From: Manis javanica
Lineage: Eukaryota; Chordata; Mammalia; Pholidota; Manidae
Direction of reading: 5' to 3'
Assembly: GCF_040802235.1 (NCBI RefSeq)
Contig: NC_133166.1
Coordinates: 9,936,001-10,000,000, forward strand
Length of the DNA stretch: 64,000 nt
Both the position numbers and the translations under genes were made by a program. How positions within the stretch are numbered: the first letter of the stretch is position 1; each line of letters starts with the position of its first letter. Below the pieces are notes generated by a model. The model searched no databases, was not told the origin of the DNA, and saw only the letters and a list, made by a program, of their open reading frames with translations. Positions 11,447-26,136 of the stretch are shown here, piece by piece.

Positions 11447-12600
11447 AGGCATAAAACAGTAACCATCATGGATTTTGTGTGTCAGGAATTTAGAAAAGGC
11501 ATGGCAAGGATAGTTCTTCTTTGCCCCACAATGTCTGGACTAGGATCACTCAAACAGCTAGGGGTAGGAACAGCTGGGGCCACAGAATCCTCATTGCAGA
11601 CTTGGCCTGCAATGGCTGAAGGGCAAGCTCATCTGGGACTACCAGCTGGAATGCCTACATGTATCCTCACTTGCATGGCAGTCTTCAGGTAGTTGGACTA
11701 CTTCTAAGGCTGCTCAGAGCTCCAGGGCGAACTTCCCAGCAAATAAGGTAGAAACTGCATGGCGTTTTGTGACAGAGCTTTGGAAGTCACCTAAGGACAC
11801 TTACACCATACTCTATTGGTTGAAGAAGTCACAAGCCCTCCCAGATTTAAGAGAAGGGAACATAAACTCTGCTGGTCAATGAGAAGAATGTTGAAAAATT
11901 TGAGGCTGTTTTAAAACCGCCACCTGGAACTTCATCTAGTCTAGTTCATGCCCTCCACAGTGGGTATCCAGTTCACCCTTTGGTCATTACTTAGCATCAT
12001 TTTTATTCCTATTCATTTCTTACCTGTATCAACTGATGAGAGTTTTGCCTATGAGAATATTATTACAGGCCCTTCCTTTCCTTGCTTCCCCAGGTCCCTT
12101 GGAAACCTGCATACCTCATATAACCCTCATAGCTAAGCTCACATTTCAATTTTTCTACAAACTTACTACTTACAGGTGATTCCCTGACATATAACTCTTT
12201 GGCTGGAGACCTCTGTTTACCACCTATCTTGTGGCATTCCTAATTGCTTCAACTGACAACAGTGAGATGAGTGGTCAACTAGCCAATAAACAGTGATAAG
12301 TAAGTGTGTTGGGGAGATTCATGAAATAGAGAAACAAGCTCCTAAATCAAACAACTTTAGCCAAGACATTATTCTACCTTAAAATATTAGGAATCAGCAC
12401 AGTAAAATAAAGAAGGAAGATAAATGATTGGCAAAACATCCGAATTCAAAAGAAAGCTGAAAGCTCTCTCACAGCAGTGGCTTTAAAGAATAGACTCAAC
12501 CATCATTCTGGAACCAGTTAGGTTGTATTTTAATGGTCACTTCTACCCAGCACATAAGGAAGGGTCTCTTTTCCTGAAGAATTAGAGCACTTATAATTGG
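11447..12600. other. Intergenic DNA, nothing recognised
   Basis: No gene-like frame and no repeat that I can name. Frames of 62 and 74 codons lack any recognisable motif. Confidence 0.4.
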
Positions 12601-12602
12601 AA

Positions 12603-12735
12603 TCATTCACTTATTTATTCAACAGTTATCTACTGAATGCTTTCTGTGGGTCAGGTAGTGCTCTTCCTTACTGTTCAGGAGCAAAAAGGTGAAAAAGATA
12701 CAGCCCCCACCTCAAGGGGTTGTGAAGGAAACCAT
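12603..12735 (+). repeat. Fragment of old interspersed repeat
   Basis: TTCACTTATTTATTCAACAGTTATCTACTGAATGC followed by CAGGTAGTGCTCTTCC is the same 5' motif as at 9286, much diverged. Confidence 0.5.
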
Positions 12736-12738
12736 AAA

Positions 12739-12764
12739 CACACACACACATACACACACACACA
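12739..12764. repeat. (CA)n microsatellite, interrupted
   Basis: Twelve CA units with one TA interruption. Confidence 0.95.
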
Positions 12765-12790
12765 AATAAATTATTGGCAATTTCTTATTG

Positions 12791-12836
12791 TTTGTTGCAG
12801 CTCCAAAGTGGCTGCATCTTTCCTACTCAGAGAGTG
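12791..12836 (+). repeat. Direct repeat, copy 1 (31 identical bases)
   Basis: The 31 bases at 12791-12821, which include GCAGCTCCAAAGTGGCTGC, recur exactly at 14039-14069. Similarity continues for about 15 bases beyond. The family is unknown. Confidence 0.9.
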
Positions 12837-12869
12837 CAGTAAGGGAGCTCAAGAAAAAGCATGTCACTA

Positions 12870-13060
12870 TAAATGAGCTTGTTTCACTCTTGGTCTCATG
12901 TCTTAATCTCCTCCAGTTTGAGTGTTAGCTCCTTGAAGGTGCAGAGCACGATTTACATGCCTGCATACCATCCAGAACCCAGCTCAGTGACATGTCCACT
13001 GTGCCACCACTCAAGATTTGTTTAGCTAAATTTGCATTCACTAAATATGGCTTGACTGAT
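12870..13060 (+). repeat. LINE-2 3' tail, degenerate, + strand
   Basis: AGTGTTAGCTCCTTGAAGGTGCAGAGCACG and CCCAGCTCAGTGACATG follow the L2 3' UTR pattern (units rich in TAAGCTCCATGAGGGCAGGG in the consensus). Confidence 0.5.
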
Positions 13061-14649
13061 AAATGCTGAAATGAAATGAGGTTGTGGAGATACAAAGTGT
13101 GCACACATTATTTTCTGTCTCCTGCAAAGGCTCTTGTTTGCCCATCTATATGTTAAACCATCATTACCAACAAATAAGAATGTCCTACATACATCCTATG
13201 CCTGGTAGGAGGAACAGCAAGGCTTTGATTCCTTGACATGCAAGAGTTCAGTGTGACTTGATTCTTCTCTCCTGGCTCGTGGTGTAATGGATAAGATGGG
13301 GGTGTGGTTCTGCCACTTCAGAGCTGGTACTGAACCTCTTGGGGCCTTTGGTTCCTCAACTTTGAGCAAGATCACTGTTCCTTTCTGCTTTATTTCGTGC
13401 ACACATTTTTGTTGTATAACTAGTTTGGGTGCAGGGGAAGATACAGCACCTAGACGATCTATAAATGGATTGGGTGTGGCATGACTTCCCCCGATGCTTT
13501 TGTCTTCCACAATAAATTCCTAATCTGTATGAGGTGTTAGCCCCAGTGAATTTTCCCCTCAAAAACCGAGCAGGATGATAATGAACCACTTTCTTGCGTT
13601 TTCTATCAAGAAACGCTTTGTGAGATCTAAATGTTCTGTCCAGATTCAAAGAAGCTGCTTTCTTCATGAGTGGTTGTAATAAGACTTTTCTTGGAAGCTA
13701 CTGAATATGGATTAGTTGGATTCTTTTGCAGGAAATAAAAAGCAGGCTCTGGGGTGACTACTTCAGCACTTAATTGGGTTAGCAAAGAACTGCAAATGAG
13801 AGGTTTTCCTTAGGAGTGGAGGATGTTTATGGCCCCCCACCCCCTTAGGTGGTGGATTTCAACCTAAACACTAGTCTTCAAATGCAGCCTTTAATTTAGG
13901 AACCAGTACAAGAATCTATTAGAGCAGAAAAACATCAGGTTGAAAAATTAACACATCACAGGAGTTAATTAGGACCCAACCTCTCATGAGATGCAAACAG
14001 AGAGCCCTTCAGCTGCCCCAAAGTCCCCTGAAGTCATATTTGTTGCAGCTCCAAAGTGGCTGCATCTTTGCTACTGAGAGTGGATGGAGGAAGCCACCCA
14101 GGCACTTAGGCCAGAGCCACTGGAGGCCCATGGCCTGCCCCTTAGGTTACTGGAAGGTCCTATTCACAAGTCTCTATCTTCTACTCTCCTCCTTCATGCT
14201 CTGCATGTCACAGGGTGGGTAGCCCTCTGTCCGGAACTCCCTCGGGGAAGTGTTTTCTGCAACAAAAACATGCCTTGCCTGTCACAAGGAGCAGATTGGC
14301 GACCGTGTGAACCACTCTGTCAGGGGAGGCCAAGGGGCTCCAGGCCCTTCAGACTTACCTCTAAGTCGTGGTCTTTGTTTCCTTTCCACATTCAGACTGA
14401 AATGTGATTCCCCTGGCTTTCTTTTTTTGGAAAATACCTGTGATGAGTTCCATGCTGGGAAAGAAAAGCTGTTGACAGGAAAAGCTTCTGACAGAGAAGG
14501 GGCTTCTTGAAGTGTTCTAGGAGGCAGTTGCTTCTGGCAAGCTGAGGCAGGGGTGCCAGACCTAGGAAGAAGAGGTCCAGATCACAGCTCATCTTTACCT
14601 GTGGATTAGGCTGAGTGCCAAGTAGGTTCCTCTGTGAGAGCAGGACCAG
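13061..14649. other. Intergenic DNA, no gene seen
   Basis: Overlapping frames of 103-107 codons on both strands at 13196-13667 and 14084-14407 are shadows of GC-richer sequence with no recognisable domain. A possible MIR trace lies at 13300-13380. A C-rich stretch is at 13834-13846. Confidence 0.45.
14039..14085 (+). repeat. Direct repeat, copy 2 (31 identical bases)
   Basis: Second copy of the repeat at 12791, in the same orientation, 1,248 bases away. Confidence 0.9.
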
Positions 14650-14845
14650 GCACAGACTTTTGGGCTAGGCAGACATGTGTCTGAGTCCTTCTCTATCACT
14701 TACTGTGTGACTTGGGGCAAACTGCTTAAACTCTCCAAGTTTTCTCACATAAATTTTCTCAAGCTGTTGTGTGAAACAGAGGATGCATGTAAAATATGTT
14801 ATAATATATGGCACAGAGTAAGGGCTTTATATGAGTTGTTGTTGA
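14650..14845 (+). repeat. MIR SINE, + strand
   Basis: GGGCTAGGCAGACATGTGTCTGAGTCC, TATCACTTACTGTGTGACTTGGGGCAAACTGCTTAAACTCTCC and GGCACAGAGTAAGGGC are in MIR order. Confidence 0.8.
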
Positions 14846-15845
14846 TTTGATTACGGCATCCCTTCATCCCACACCAGTGGTGCTCCCTCAGTGTGCCAGG
14901 TCTTTCGCAAGGGACAGCTCCTGCTTCCTGACCCATGGAGTTCATTGTTTAATAAGCCATGTACACAGATCTTTAGCACAAAACAAGGCCCCTCACCTCC
15001 CTGCACGTGCCCTAGGAGAAATGCAATTGTGCACTCTTATTTTGCTGGGAAAGCCAGAACCCTGCAGGTCAACCCCTTTGAGCAGCCCTTCCGACTCAGC
15101 TACCTCTACATTCAGTCTGCCCACAGTTCTCTTTCTGCGCACTTAGCACATTGAGTTATAGTCGTCTGTTTATTCTTTACCTCCTCCTGTGAATTCCTAG
15201 AGGGTGGGGATCATCTACTCACTTGATTCTTTCATCTAATCAATAATCATCTCTATAGGCCAATGGCTTTATGCATTACTCAGCACAGCCATGCAGAAGA
15301 TCCATTTCAACTGCTGAGTATGTAGATTACTAACTGGGAGCTTTTCTGGAGAAATAACCTTGCCCTGTCTTTCCCCCATCTTTGAAAGGCCTCCTTTGGT
15401 TGCTCTTTCATTTTCTAACTATACCTTGGTTCTAGCCTCAGTTTTTTCATGTCTTTAAGGGCTAGTGGAGCCTCCTTCCCTAGGAGGTTATGATGATGCC
15501 TGGAGACAATGCAGCTTCTATGTGTCCATCACAGTTCTAGGCACAGAGCCAAAGACCCAAAAAGTTGATCTCATTCTTGCCCTTGGCCAAGGCTAGTTGC
15601 CAGTATAAGAAAACTAAAAATGTAATTCCGAATACGAGCACCACACGAGTGGTTCAGACATCCTTCCAATTTTGTATCCAGCCTCTGCTATATGACGGAC
15701 TTGGCTGAAATGGGTAAAAACTTCGTCTCTGTCACCAAGCCCCGGGAAAACAGTGGCAAGTGTTGGACAAAAGATCTCAGGAAGAGAAAATTATTTACCC
15801 AGAGGCTGTGGGCACCAGATTGGAAAGCAGGACTATCCCACAATA
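14846..15845. other. Intergenic DNA with an L2-like tail
   Basis: About 15155-15250 (TTTATTCTTTACCTCC...GAATTCCTAGAGGGTGGGGATC) resembles an L2 3' UTR. The remainder is unassigned. Confidence 0.4.
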
Positions 15846-15849
15846 GTAA

Positions 15850-16010
15850 CCTTCCCTGTGCTAAATGATTTTCAGGCGGTATCTCATTTAACTCTTAGAA
15901 CAACTGTGTGGGGTAGACGTGAACTTCCTTAGTTTACAGATGGCCAACGTGAGGCTCTGAGAGGCACAGTAGCTTGGCATAGTCAAACAACAACTGAATG
16001 GTTTAGGCAT
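15850..16010 (-). repeat. MIR SINE, minus strand
   Basis: CTCATTTAACTCTTAGAACAACTGTG...TTTACAGATGGCC...GAGGCTCTGAGAGGCACAGTAGCTTG is the complement of a near-complete MIR. Confidence 0.75.
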
Positions 16011-16594
16011 CCACCTGCTGAGGGTTTCACCGCCCGACTGGAAAGCCCAGAGGGTGGACTAGCGCAAAGCTCCACTCGACGGGTGGTGGGTGGGCTGGGA
16101 ATGAGAGGGAAAAGTTGGATCGAAACACGGGTTGCAGGATACTCAGATGCTCAGGACCCTGTGCAGAAGCAAAACAAATTAGGAAAGAGATGCCGTCCGC
16201 AGGGAAGGGATGCCCGGGAGCTGGGGGAGGAGGGCCCGGGTGGTTGTGCGCCTTCTCCGCCCCGCGTGCACAGGTCAAGCCTCTCCCCTACCGCCCTCTC
16301 ACCCTCCCAACCTTATTTAGAAACCGTGTCCCCGAGACAGGAAGGGCGGCGGGCCGAGAAGCACGGAGCGTCCCGGTCTCATTTCCTTTCGAATCCCCCT
16401 GTGGAATTTCATTTCATACGGTGAGGAAATCGGAGCGCGAGACCGTCGGCTGGTAGGCTGCTCCGGGGCGCCTCCCCCACTCGCGGCTGGAGACAGGCAG
16501 CTCCGGGGCGCAGGTCGGGCCGAGCCTGGGGGCGGGGAGAGGGGGCCGGGCTCCAACCCCAGCAAGTTAGGAGTGAAAATAGCTGCGATCTCAC

Positions 16595-16735
16595 GCTGTA
16601 CCAGGCACCGTGCTAAGCGTTTTACGTACTATCTCTAATCCTCCCAAGTCCCTTTACGCATGAGGAAAGCGACGCCGAGAGGTTGTGCAATTTGCTCAAA
16701 GTCACACAGCCGGGATTAAAAGTCACAAATTTTGT
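16595..16735 (-). repeat. MIR SINE at the CpG island flank, minus strand
   Basis: TACCAGGCACCGTGCTAAGCG, ATCTCTAATCCTCCC and CAAAGTCACACAGCCGGGATTAAAAG are the complement of MIR. It lies about 400 bases before the inferred FZD4 start and carries several CpGs. Confidence 0.8.
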
Positions 16736-16939
16736 AAATCCAAATCCCGTGTTCTTTGTGTGCGTTTCCCTGCCTGACGGGGAGGTGGCCACGGGCTGAG
16801 GTGACAGCTGGAAGAAGGAAGGGAAATAGGAGCTCTTCTCACCTGGGAGAGGAGGGGCAGGCTGGCCCCGCCGGAGCTACTCAGCCCCATCCCCGCCTGG
16901 CCCCCAGCTCTGCGATCCGGGTGGGAGGAAAGTGAGAGC

Positions 16940-17140
16940 CGGGAAGTGGGGCGGGGCGCCCCGGGAGGGAGGAGGGCTGCGGGAGGGGCGGGCGGGCGGG
17001 TGCTGACCCTCGGGCGGCGGGCCGGCCCCGCCCCCGCTGCCCATGGCGCACGGTCATTGGGCAGGCGCGCTGTCCGTCCTGCCCCTCCACCGCCCAGCGA
17101 ACCTCCAGCGCCGTGCAGGGCTGGGGCGGCGAGAGCGGCG
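16940..17140 (+). promoter_or_regulatory. FZD4: FZD4 proximal promoter (TATA-less, GC-box/CCAAT type)
   Basis: GC boxes are visible at 16948-16956 (GGGGCGGGG), 16985-16992 (GGGGCGGG) and 17026-17035 (CCCCGCCCCC). An inverted CCAAT box (ATTGG) lies at 17056-17060, roughly 80 bases before the inferred transcription start, which is the usual NF-Y position. There is no convincing TATA box at the expected distance; a TATAAT at 17262-17267 falls inside the leader. The motifs are seen directly; factor binding is inferred. Confidence 0.6.
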
Positions 17141-17437
17141 CGGCGCTGGGTGCTGGCGGGCTTCGGGGAGACGCCGAGCGAACGCGGCCGGCGCCGGATA
17201 GGGGACTCGCTGCCTGCAGCAATGACCCTCACAATCTGTTCTGCGTTCTCGGCCGGGGGCGTATAATACCCACACAGCCGCGCGCAGCTGCCGGTTGCTG
17301 GCCGCTGCCCCCTCTTCGCCCTTGGCGCCTTATCACGCTCCCTTTCCCGGAGCCGGAGCAGCGCGGGCAGCCGGCGCCCCTGTACAAACTGGGGGTGTCT
17401 GCTGGAGCAGCCGCCGCTGCTGCCCCTGGCTCTGGCC
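17135..17437 (+). other. FZD4: FZD4 5' UTR (start approximate)
   Basis: This GC-rich leader of about 300 bases resembles the human FZD4 5' UTR as I remember it, including a segment around 17145-17195 and the GGGGGTGTCTGC segment just before the start codon. The transcription start is inferred from that resemblance and from spacing to the inverted CCAAT box, and is uncertain by tens of bases. The leader contains one upstream ATG, annotated separately. Confidence 0.6.
17222..17266 (+). other. Upstream ORF of 14 codons in the FZD4 leader
   Basis: An ATG at 17222 opens a 14-codon frame (MTLTICSAFSAGGV) that ends at TAA 17264-17266, 171 bases before the FZD4 start codon. It shares frame with FZD4 but is closed by its own stop. 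It is the only ATG between the inferred transcription start and the main start codon. The context is CAGCAATGA: A at -3 but no G at +4, so moderate. The human leader, as I remember it, also has a 14-codon upstream ORF here, which would suggest a role in tuning translation. That role is inference. Confidence 0.55.
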
Positions 17438-17722
17438 ATGGCCTGGTGGGGCGCAGGGCCGGGCGTCCTGGGGGCGCCCAGGGGCGCAGGTCTCAGCCTG
17501 CGGCCGCTGTTGCTATCACTACTGCTCCTGGGGCCGGTGCGGGGCTTCGGGGACGAGGAAGAGAGGCGCTGCGACCCCATCCGCATCTCCATGTGCCAGA
17601 ACCTGGGTTACAACGTGACCAAGATGCCCAACCTTGTGGGGCACGAGCTGCAGACGGACGCCGAGCTGCAGCTGACAACTTTCACGCCGCTCATCCAGTA
17701 CGGCTGCTCCAGCCAGCTGCAG
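17438..17722 (+). CDS. FZD4: Frizzled-4, coding exon 1 (residues 1-95)
   Basis: This exon encodes the signal peptide and first part of the extracellular cysteine-rich domain (CRD) of the Norrin/Wnt receptor Frizzled-4. The start ATG sits in a strong context (GCCATGG). Residues 1-36 form a signal peptide with a leucine-rich core at about 21-32, and the mature protein probably starts near [12 protein letters not shown] cysteines 45, 53 and 90 are present, with an N-glycosylation sequon at Asn59 (NVT). The reading frame runs to ...CSSQLQ, where the sequence CAG|GTGGGC gives a phase-0 donor. Reading past it gives a non-Frizzled tail that stops at 17779, so the donor is well supported. The signal peptide differs from remembered human FZD4 at several sites, as expected for a fast-evolving leader, whereas residues from about 37 on look identical to human. 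Confidence 0.97.
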
Positions 17723-21133
<3,411 letters not shown>

Positions 21134-22817
21134 GGCTAGCCAGGGGCCTCCACGATTCTCAAATTTTGAAGGGGGGAATGCCAGCATTTTCAGTGCAAAA
21201 GCTACTAAAAGTTTCGTGCAGGGAGTCTCAGTTTGAACAAACTAGCAACACTTAAGGGACTCCCATAACCCACCTCCACTCCCCCACCCTATGCTCAGCA
21301 TCATAAATCTAATGATTTTGCTGCAGACTTTGGACTGATCCAAAATGGAAAAGCCAGTTAGAAGGCTTTCAAAGCTGTGAAAAATCAAAACATTGATCAC
21401 TTTAGCAGGTCGCAGCTTGGAGCGTGGAGGTCCCGCCTAGATTCCAGGTGGTCCAAGGTGGTGGCTGCTTTTCTCTGCAGGTGGGATTTGAGCTGTGAGT
21501 AGGTAACTCACAAGGAGAAAGATTCACTTTTTTTTAACACTTTAAAAATTTTAAATACTGACTGGGTCTTTCAGATAGCAAAGCAATCTATAAACACTGG
21601 AAATGCTGGGTTCAGAGAAGCGTAACGAGAGTTTTATAGTTTGGCTGATCTAACATAAACATTTTCCGTGGTGCACTGTCTGCTGTTTAGAACTTTGCGG
21701 ATTGCTCTCCCAAGAGGTGGTGTCAGAATCTTTCAGTGCCTTGATCATAAAACAGAATTGTTTGAACAAACAGAAGTACTGTACAAACACATGTAAGGTA
21801 TCCAGTGGATTTTTCTTCTCGCTTCCTCTCAAATTTCAACATCTCCCTTCTAGGCTGCTGCTGTTTTCTTCATTGTACATTAATGATTCAAAATAGGCAT
21901 TTTTATAGGAATTTTTGCACTGCAGCCTGCCTAATTAAGGGGGGAAGGAAGGGTGATTCACTTTCTGACAATCACTTAATTCAGAGGAAAATGAGATTTA
22001 CCAAGTCTACTTACTTTACCGACCCCAGAGACCTATTGCATTGAGCAATGGGGACTTAATATATTTTACTTTGTGTGATTGCATCTCTGCAGACGCCAGT
22101 CTGAAAGAGCTAAAATGTTGAGTTTCTTGGCAACTTTGCACTCACACAGATTAACTGTGTAATTTGTGTGTGTCAATTACAATTAAAAGCACATTCTTGG
22201 GCCATGACATAGTAGTATACTCAACTGACTAAAACTTTGGTCATCTTGCATTCTTTGAATGATAGTGCCTTTTTTTGCATTTAGCATAAGAATGTTATCA
22301 GAGTCTGGTCTACTTACCACAATGGTGACTTTTTCAGTTTCATCGCAGGAGCTAAGGACAGCTAATCCAACTGCTTGGTCCATAATTGTTTCCTAGTAAT
22401 TGGTAAAAGCTCCTTATAACATTTCATTGGAGGCAGTGTGGCCTAGAGTATTTATATGGTGCTTAATGAATCTCCAGAATGCCAGCCAGGAGCTTGATTG
22501 GCTAGTAGGGAATAAAGTATAGACATATGAAATGAACTGCACACTCTAACTAAACACAGGTCTTAATTGCCTTTTGCGGAGGTATCCAGAGCTTTTAAAA
22601 TTTATGCTTCATGTTCCTCACAAGGGGGTGCCCCCCCTAGTAGCCTCTCAAGAGTTGCAGTCCTTTAAAAACTGTAACTGGCCTTTCTCTTAACTCGCCT
22701 TAGGCCTTCTAACCACCAGATCTCTGGGACAAATTGTTGCAGGACTCGCCTCGTAACCCATATCTGTCTTTGCTTCAGCAACTACTTTGCGATGACCATT
22801 TATTTATTCATGCCCTG

Positions 22818-22834
22818 CCCCCCCCCCCCCCCCC
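22818..22834 (+). repeat. Poly-C run of 17 in the FZD4 3' UTR
   Basis: Seventeen consecutive C residues lie about 1.7 kb after the stop codon. In RNA this is a potential poly(C)-binding-protein site, and in DNA a potential i-motif/G-run. Run length is error-prone in sequencing. Confidence 0.9.
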
Positions 22835-25800
22835 ACTTTTAAAAACAGGTCGGAAACCTCTTTTGTCACATTTCTTTGTGACATTTCCAGGGACTCAGAA
22901 TTCCAAAGACCTAGTCAAATTCTGGGAATAAGCATGTCTTTTTTTGTTCGTTTGAGCTTTATACCGGTGATGTGACATTTTCCTTCCCTGTTCCTCTGTT
23001 TTCTCCTGGTCCTTGAGCTGTCGGAGCTGCACATGGATGTTAGGTGTGATATGTTGTTTGGAAGGGAAAGTCTTGGGGCCTTGGGGACAGATGCTAAGTG
23101 GGCAAGGTGGCCCCTGTGTGTGCCAAGCCTGAGCATCGTAGCTGGGCTCAGGGTCAGGGCTCTGGGAGCATGAGAAATGATGCCCAGAAGGATCAGTTGA
23201 AGTCCATCTGAGGCTATGTCACCTCTGAGATGTAAAATGTGAACTCCCTGCGCTGCTTGCTGACAGTTCCCATAGCTGCCCGGGGCCTGGAGTGTGCACC
23301 CAGGGGCAGAGCCTGCCCTTACTCACGCTCCACTCTAGTGTCTTGGGAGTTGTGCAGGGACTCTGGCCCAGGAAGGGGAAGAAGGACCGTGCGGCCGAGT
23401 GGAGGGGTTCGTGATGCAATTTCCTTTATAATGTTTCAGTGCCGTGTGACCAAGGCAGCACCTAAGAGAGGGCCAGGCACACAGCAGCTGCTCAGTACTT
23501 GTGAATGATGAAATAGTAACAATCATAAAAGTAGTTGGGTGAACCTGGAAGGCCAAGTTCTGGAGCTAGCCTCCCTGGGTTTTAACATGTCTCCCAGCAA
23601 TCTCTTGCCTTCCTAGGGGGAAGTATCCTCCATCTGAAGTGGCTGTCATACAGACTGGATTAGTAGCCTTAGCGATGTCACAGGGGTATAGTCCTTTCCT
23701 TTCACATTCCAGACAATGGAGACTGTTTATGGTTTCAGGAAAGGGGCTTTGTGGCTGAGGAGTCAGTTACCAATTACCTTGAAGTGACTCCACTACTTCT
23801 TAAGTATGTACTTGTTTTGTTTTGTTTTTAAAAAGTCAATTATCAACACATTTATTGAGTACCAACTGTGTGTAAGGCCCTGTGTTAGGTGCCTAGGGGA
23901 TGTCACAGAGGATAAGCTCTGGTCTGATTGACCTAGACCAGGGATGCTCTTAGGTCTTTTGAACTTTGCTGTTGGTTTTGGGAAGAAGCAGGGTCCTCTG
24001 AATCACCATCTGTTTCACTGTCTCCATCCCAAAATCTCTTGTTGGGACTTTCTACCTTTAACACATCTTTCATTTAACACATCTTCCCAGAGTTCCCTGA
24101 AAATCAATTACTGGGGTTTTGACAGAAAGCATCAGCCCTGTTTCATGGCTTTCTCCATGGAGTAAGAAGACTATGAAAACTGGCTATAGGGGTTCCTCCC
24201 ACATGAGTGCCCACATCTAACATGGCTTTGCAGGCAGGCAGTTCAGGGCTTGGGTGTTCCATGTGACTTGTACAGGTGACTTTGAAGATAGCCTCTTGAG
24301 TTAGGTTGTTTTTCTTTCTCTGAAATCTAGAATAAGTAGGTAGGATGGTAGCTTCCTATAAAATCCCGTGACCACCAGAGATTTTATTAATAGGGCCCAA
24401 GGGCACTTCTGTCTGGCCTTCTCCCCAGCAAACACCTTTCTCCTCCTTCATAAAGGTCACACCTCACAGCAGAGGGACATGGAGTAGGGTGAAACTGGTC
24501 AGAACCACTGGTTGAGCTACTCGGTTAATTCATATCCTTTTTTCCTTTATGGAGACCTATTTCCTGATCTCTGAGACTGCTTCTCAGGGACCTGAAATTG
24601 GAGAAGAGGTGACACTTTTTATTTCCCTGAGATACTCTCTGACTCTCCTTTCCCAGGTCACTCTCTCGCCTGCACCCACCTAACCTAGAATCCAGGAAAC
24701 TTCTAGGTTTTGAATTGTGACTATTCCAGCACCCCTAGCTCTATCTTCTCTGGCCCTCCTCAGCTTCCTGTCACTGAATTTAGTGCTTACCCTGTTGGGA
24801 AGCAAGCTAGAACCTGAGGACGCAAAGAGGAGCTTGACAGTCAGCCTCAGCCCTGAAGGGCAGACTCAATTTAAGGGGATTTCCCCACGATAGTGCAATC
24901 TTTGGCTTCTGGTGAGGTGGCCATCACAGCAGTTAGAGAAGAGAGCCACAGAGCACAGACTTGGGAAGGAGCCCCCAGAATTGATCTACATCCTGAATCT
25001 TATTCTGTGATGGAAAGGATTGGAGGGAGTTGCTCTTCTAGCCAGTTACAATGAGTCACTGGACTTTAGCACTTCTTTTTGTTCCTTTATTGTATTTGGG
25101 TTCAGAGTCCATGTCTGGGTTTGTCTTGTACCTGGCAAAGGACCCAAGTTAACCATTTTTCCTCCGGACCTAGGTCACAGATCTTGGAAACTCCTAGAAG
25201 AGCATGTGGCTCCTACCAGGGGTCAGATACCAGAGCTTTACAGAATGGATTTTGTTTCACTGGCCTGGGCAGAACTCTCTGCCATGCGTATATGCAGGAC
25301 TGGCACACTGGACAGTACCAGGAGGGAAGTGAACCCAGATAACCCTGACAGGCCTCTCCCCCTTATAAGCCCCGTTGCCCTATCATAGCCTGTTTCTGTT
25401 TCTGATTTGCCTTACTTCTTTTCTTTCTATTTCTTCTTTGCACCAGCAAATATCCAGTATTCACCCAGGCAATTTGTAGAGGGCCTGTGTGAGTTCCTGT
25501 ATGAGCTGTGTCCTCCAAGCTTTTGTAGCTCCCTGATCTCCTACAATATTCAATACATGACCACTGTCACCCCCGAAGGTTTCTGGGAAGAGGGACAAGA
25601 GCAGCTCTGGGCCCTGAAGGCTGGGTCCACATCCTGTTCCTGGGCTGGGGCTCTGGCTTGGCTGTGGGCTTTGGGAGGGAGAGGCTGCTTTCTACATCTC
25701 TCCCAGAGGGGCATCTAGGTGGTTCTGGATTTTCTCCTACCTCACAGAGATGTTGTGAGACTTGAGAAGGTATGGGGATGAAGGCCTCTCGAGCTCTTTG

Positions 25801-26095
25801 TAGGAAAAGTGGAATAATCACACATGGTCCATGACAAGATGAAAAGTGACTCAGCCTGCAGTCAAGCCAGCACTCGGTGGCCCCTTGTGGATCCACCTGC
25901 AGCTCCAGCCTCCTGGAGGCCAACCTGGGGGTTTTTCAGGTGTTTGACAAAGAGGTACCAGGCAAACCCCTGCTACACATGCCCTGAACAAATTGCTAAC
26001 ATCAAAGAAAATGGACCCTGCTTTTAAAGATGTACAAGCGTATGTCTGCATTGATGTCTGTACTGTAAATTTCTAATTTATCACTGTACAAAAAA

Positions 26096-26136
26096 AATAA
26101 ACTTTGCTATTTAATTTTTGTATTAAAGGAAATAAA
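26096..26136 (+). terminator. FZD4: FZD4 polyadenylation signals (two AATAAA)
   Basis: AATAAA occurs at 26096-26101 and 26131-26136. A TG-rich stretch (GGTGTGTGATGTGG) follows at about 26154-26167, the downstream GU-rich element expected after a cleavage site near 26150-26155. The arrangement and its distance from the stop codon make it the main 3' end. Confidence 0.8.

Noticed and set aside
13196..13667. Paired 103- and 104-codon minus-strand frames
   Set aside because: They overlap each other in different frames, have no motif, and include a MIR-like trace.
17262..17267. TATAAT as a TATA box
   Set aside because: It lies inside the inferred leader, overlapping the upstream ORF stop, and the promoter is of the CpG-island type.
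16723..17592. 289-codon minus-strand open frame across the CpG island, and a 242-codon + strand frame at 17113-17841
   Set aside because: Both are Pro/Arg/Ala/Gly-rich products of high GC content with few stops, and they overlap the FZD4 leader and exon 1. No domain or conserved start is seen. A divergent non-coding transcript is still possible.
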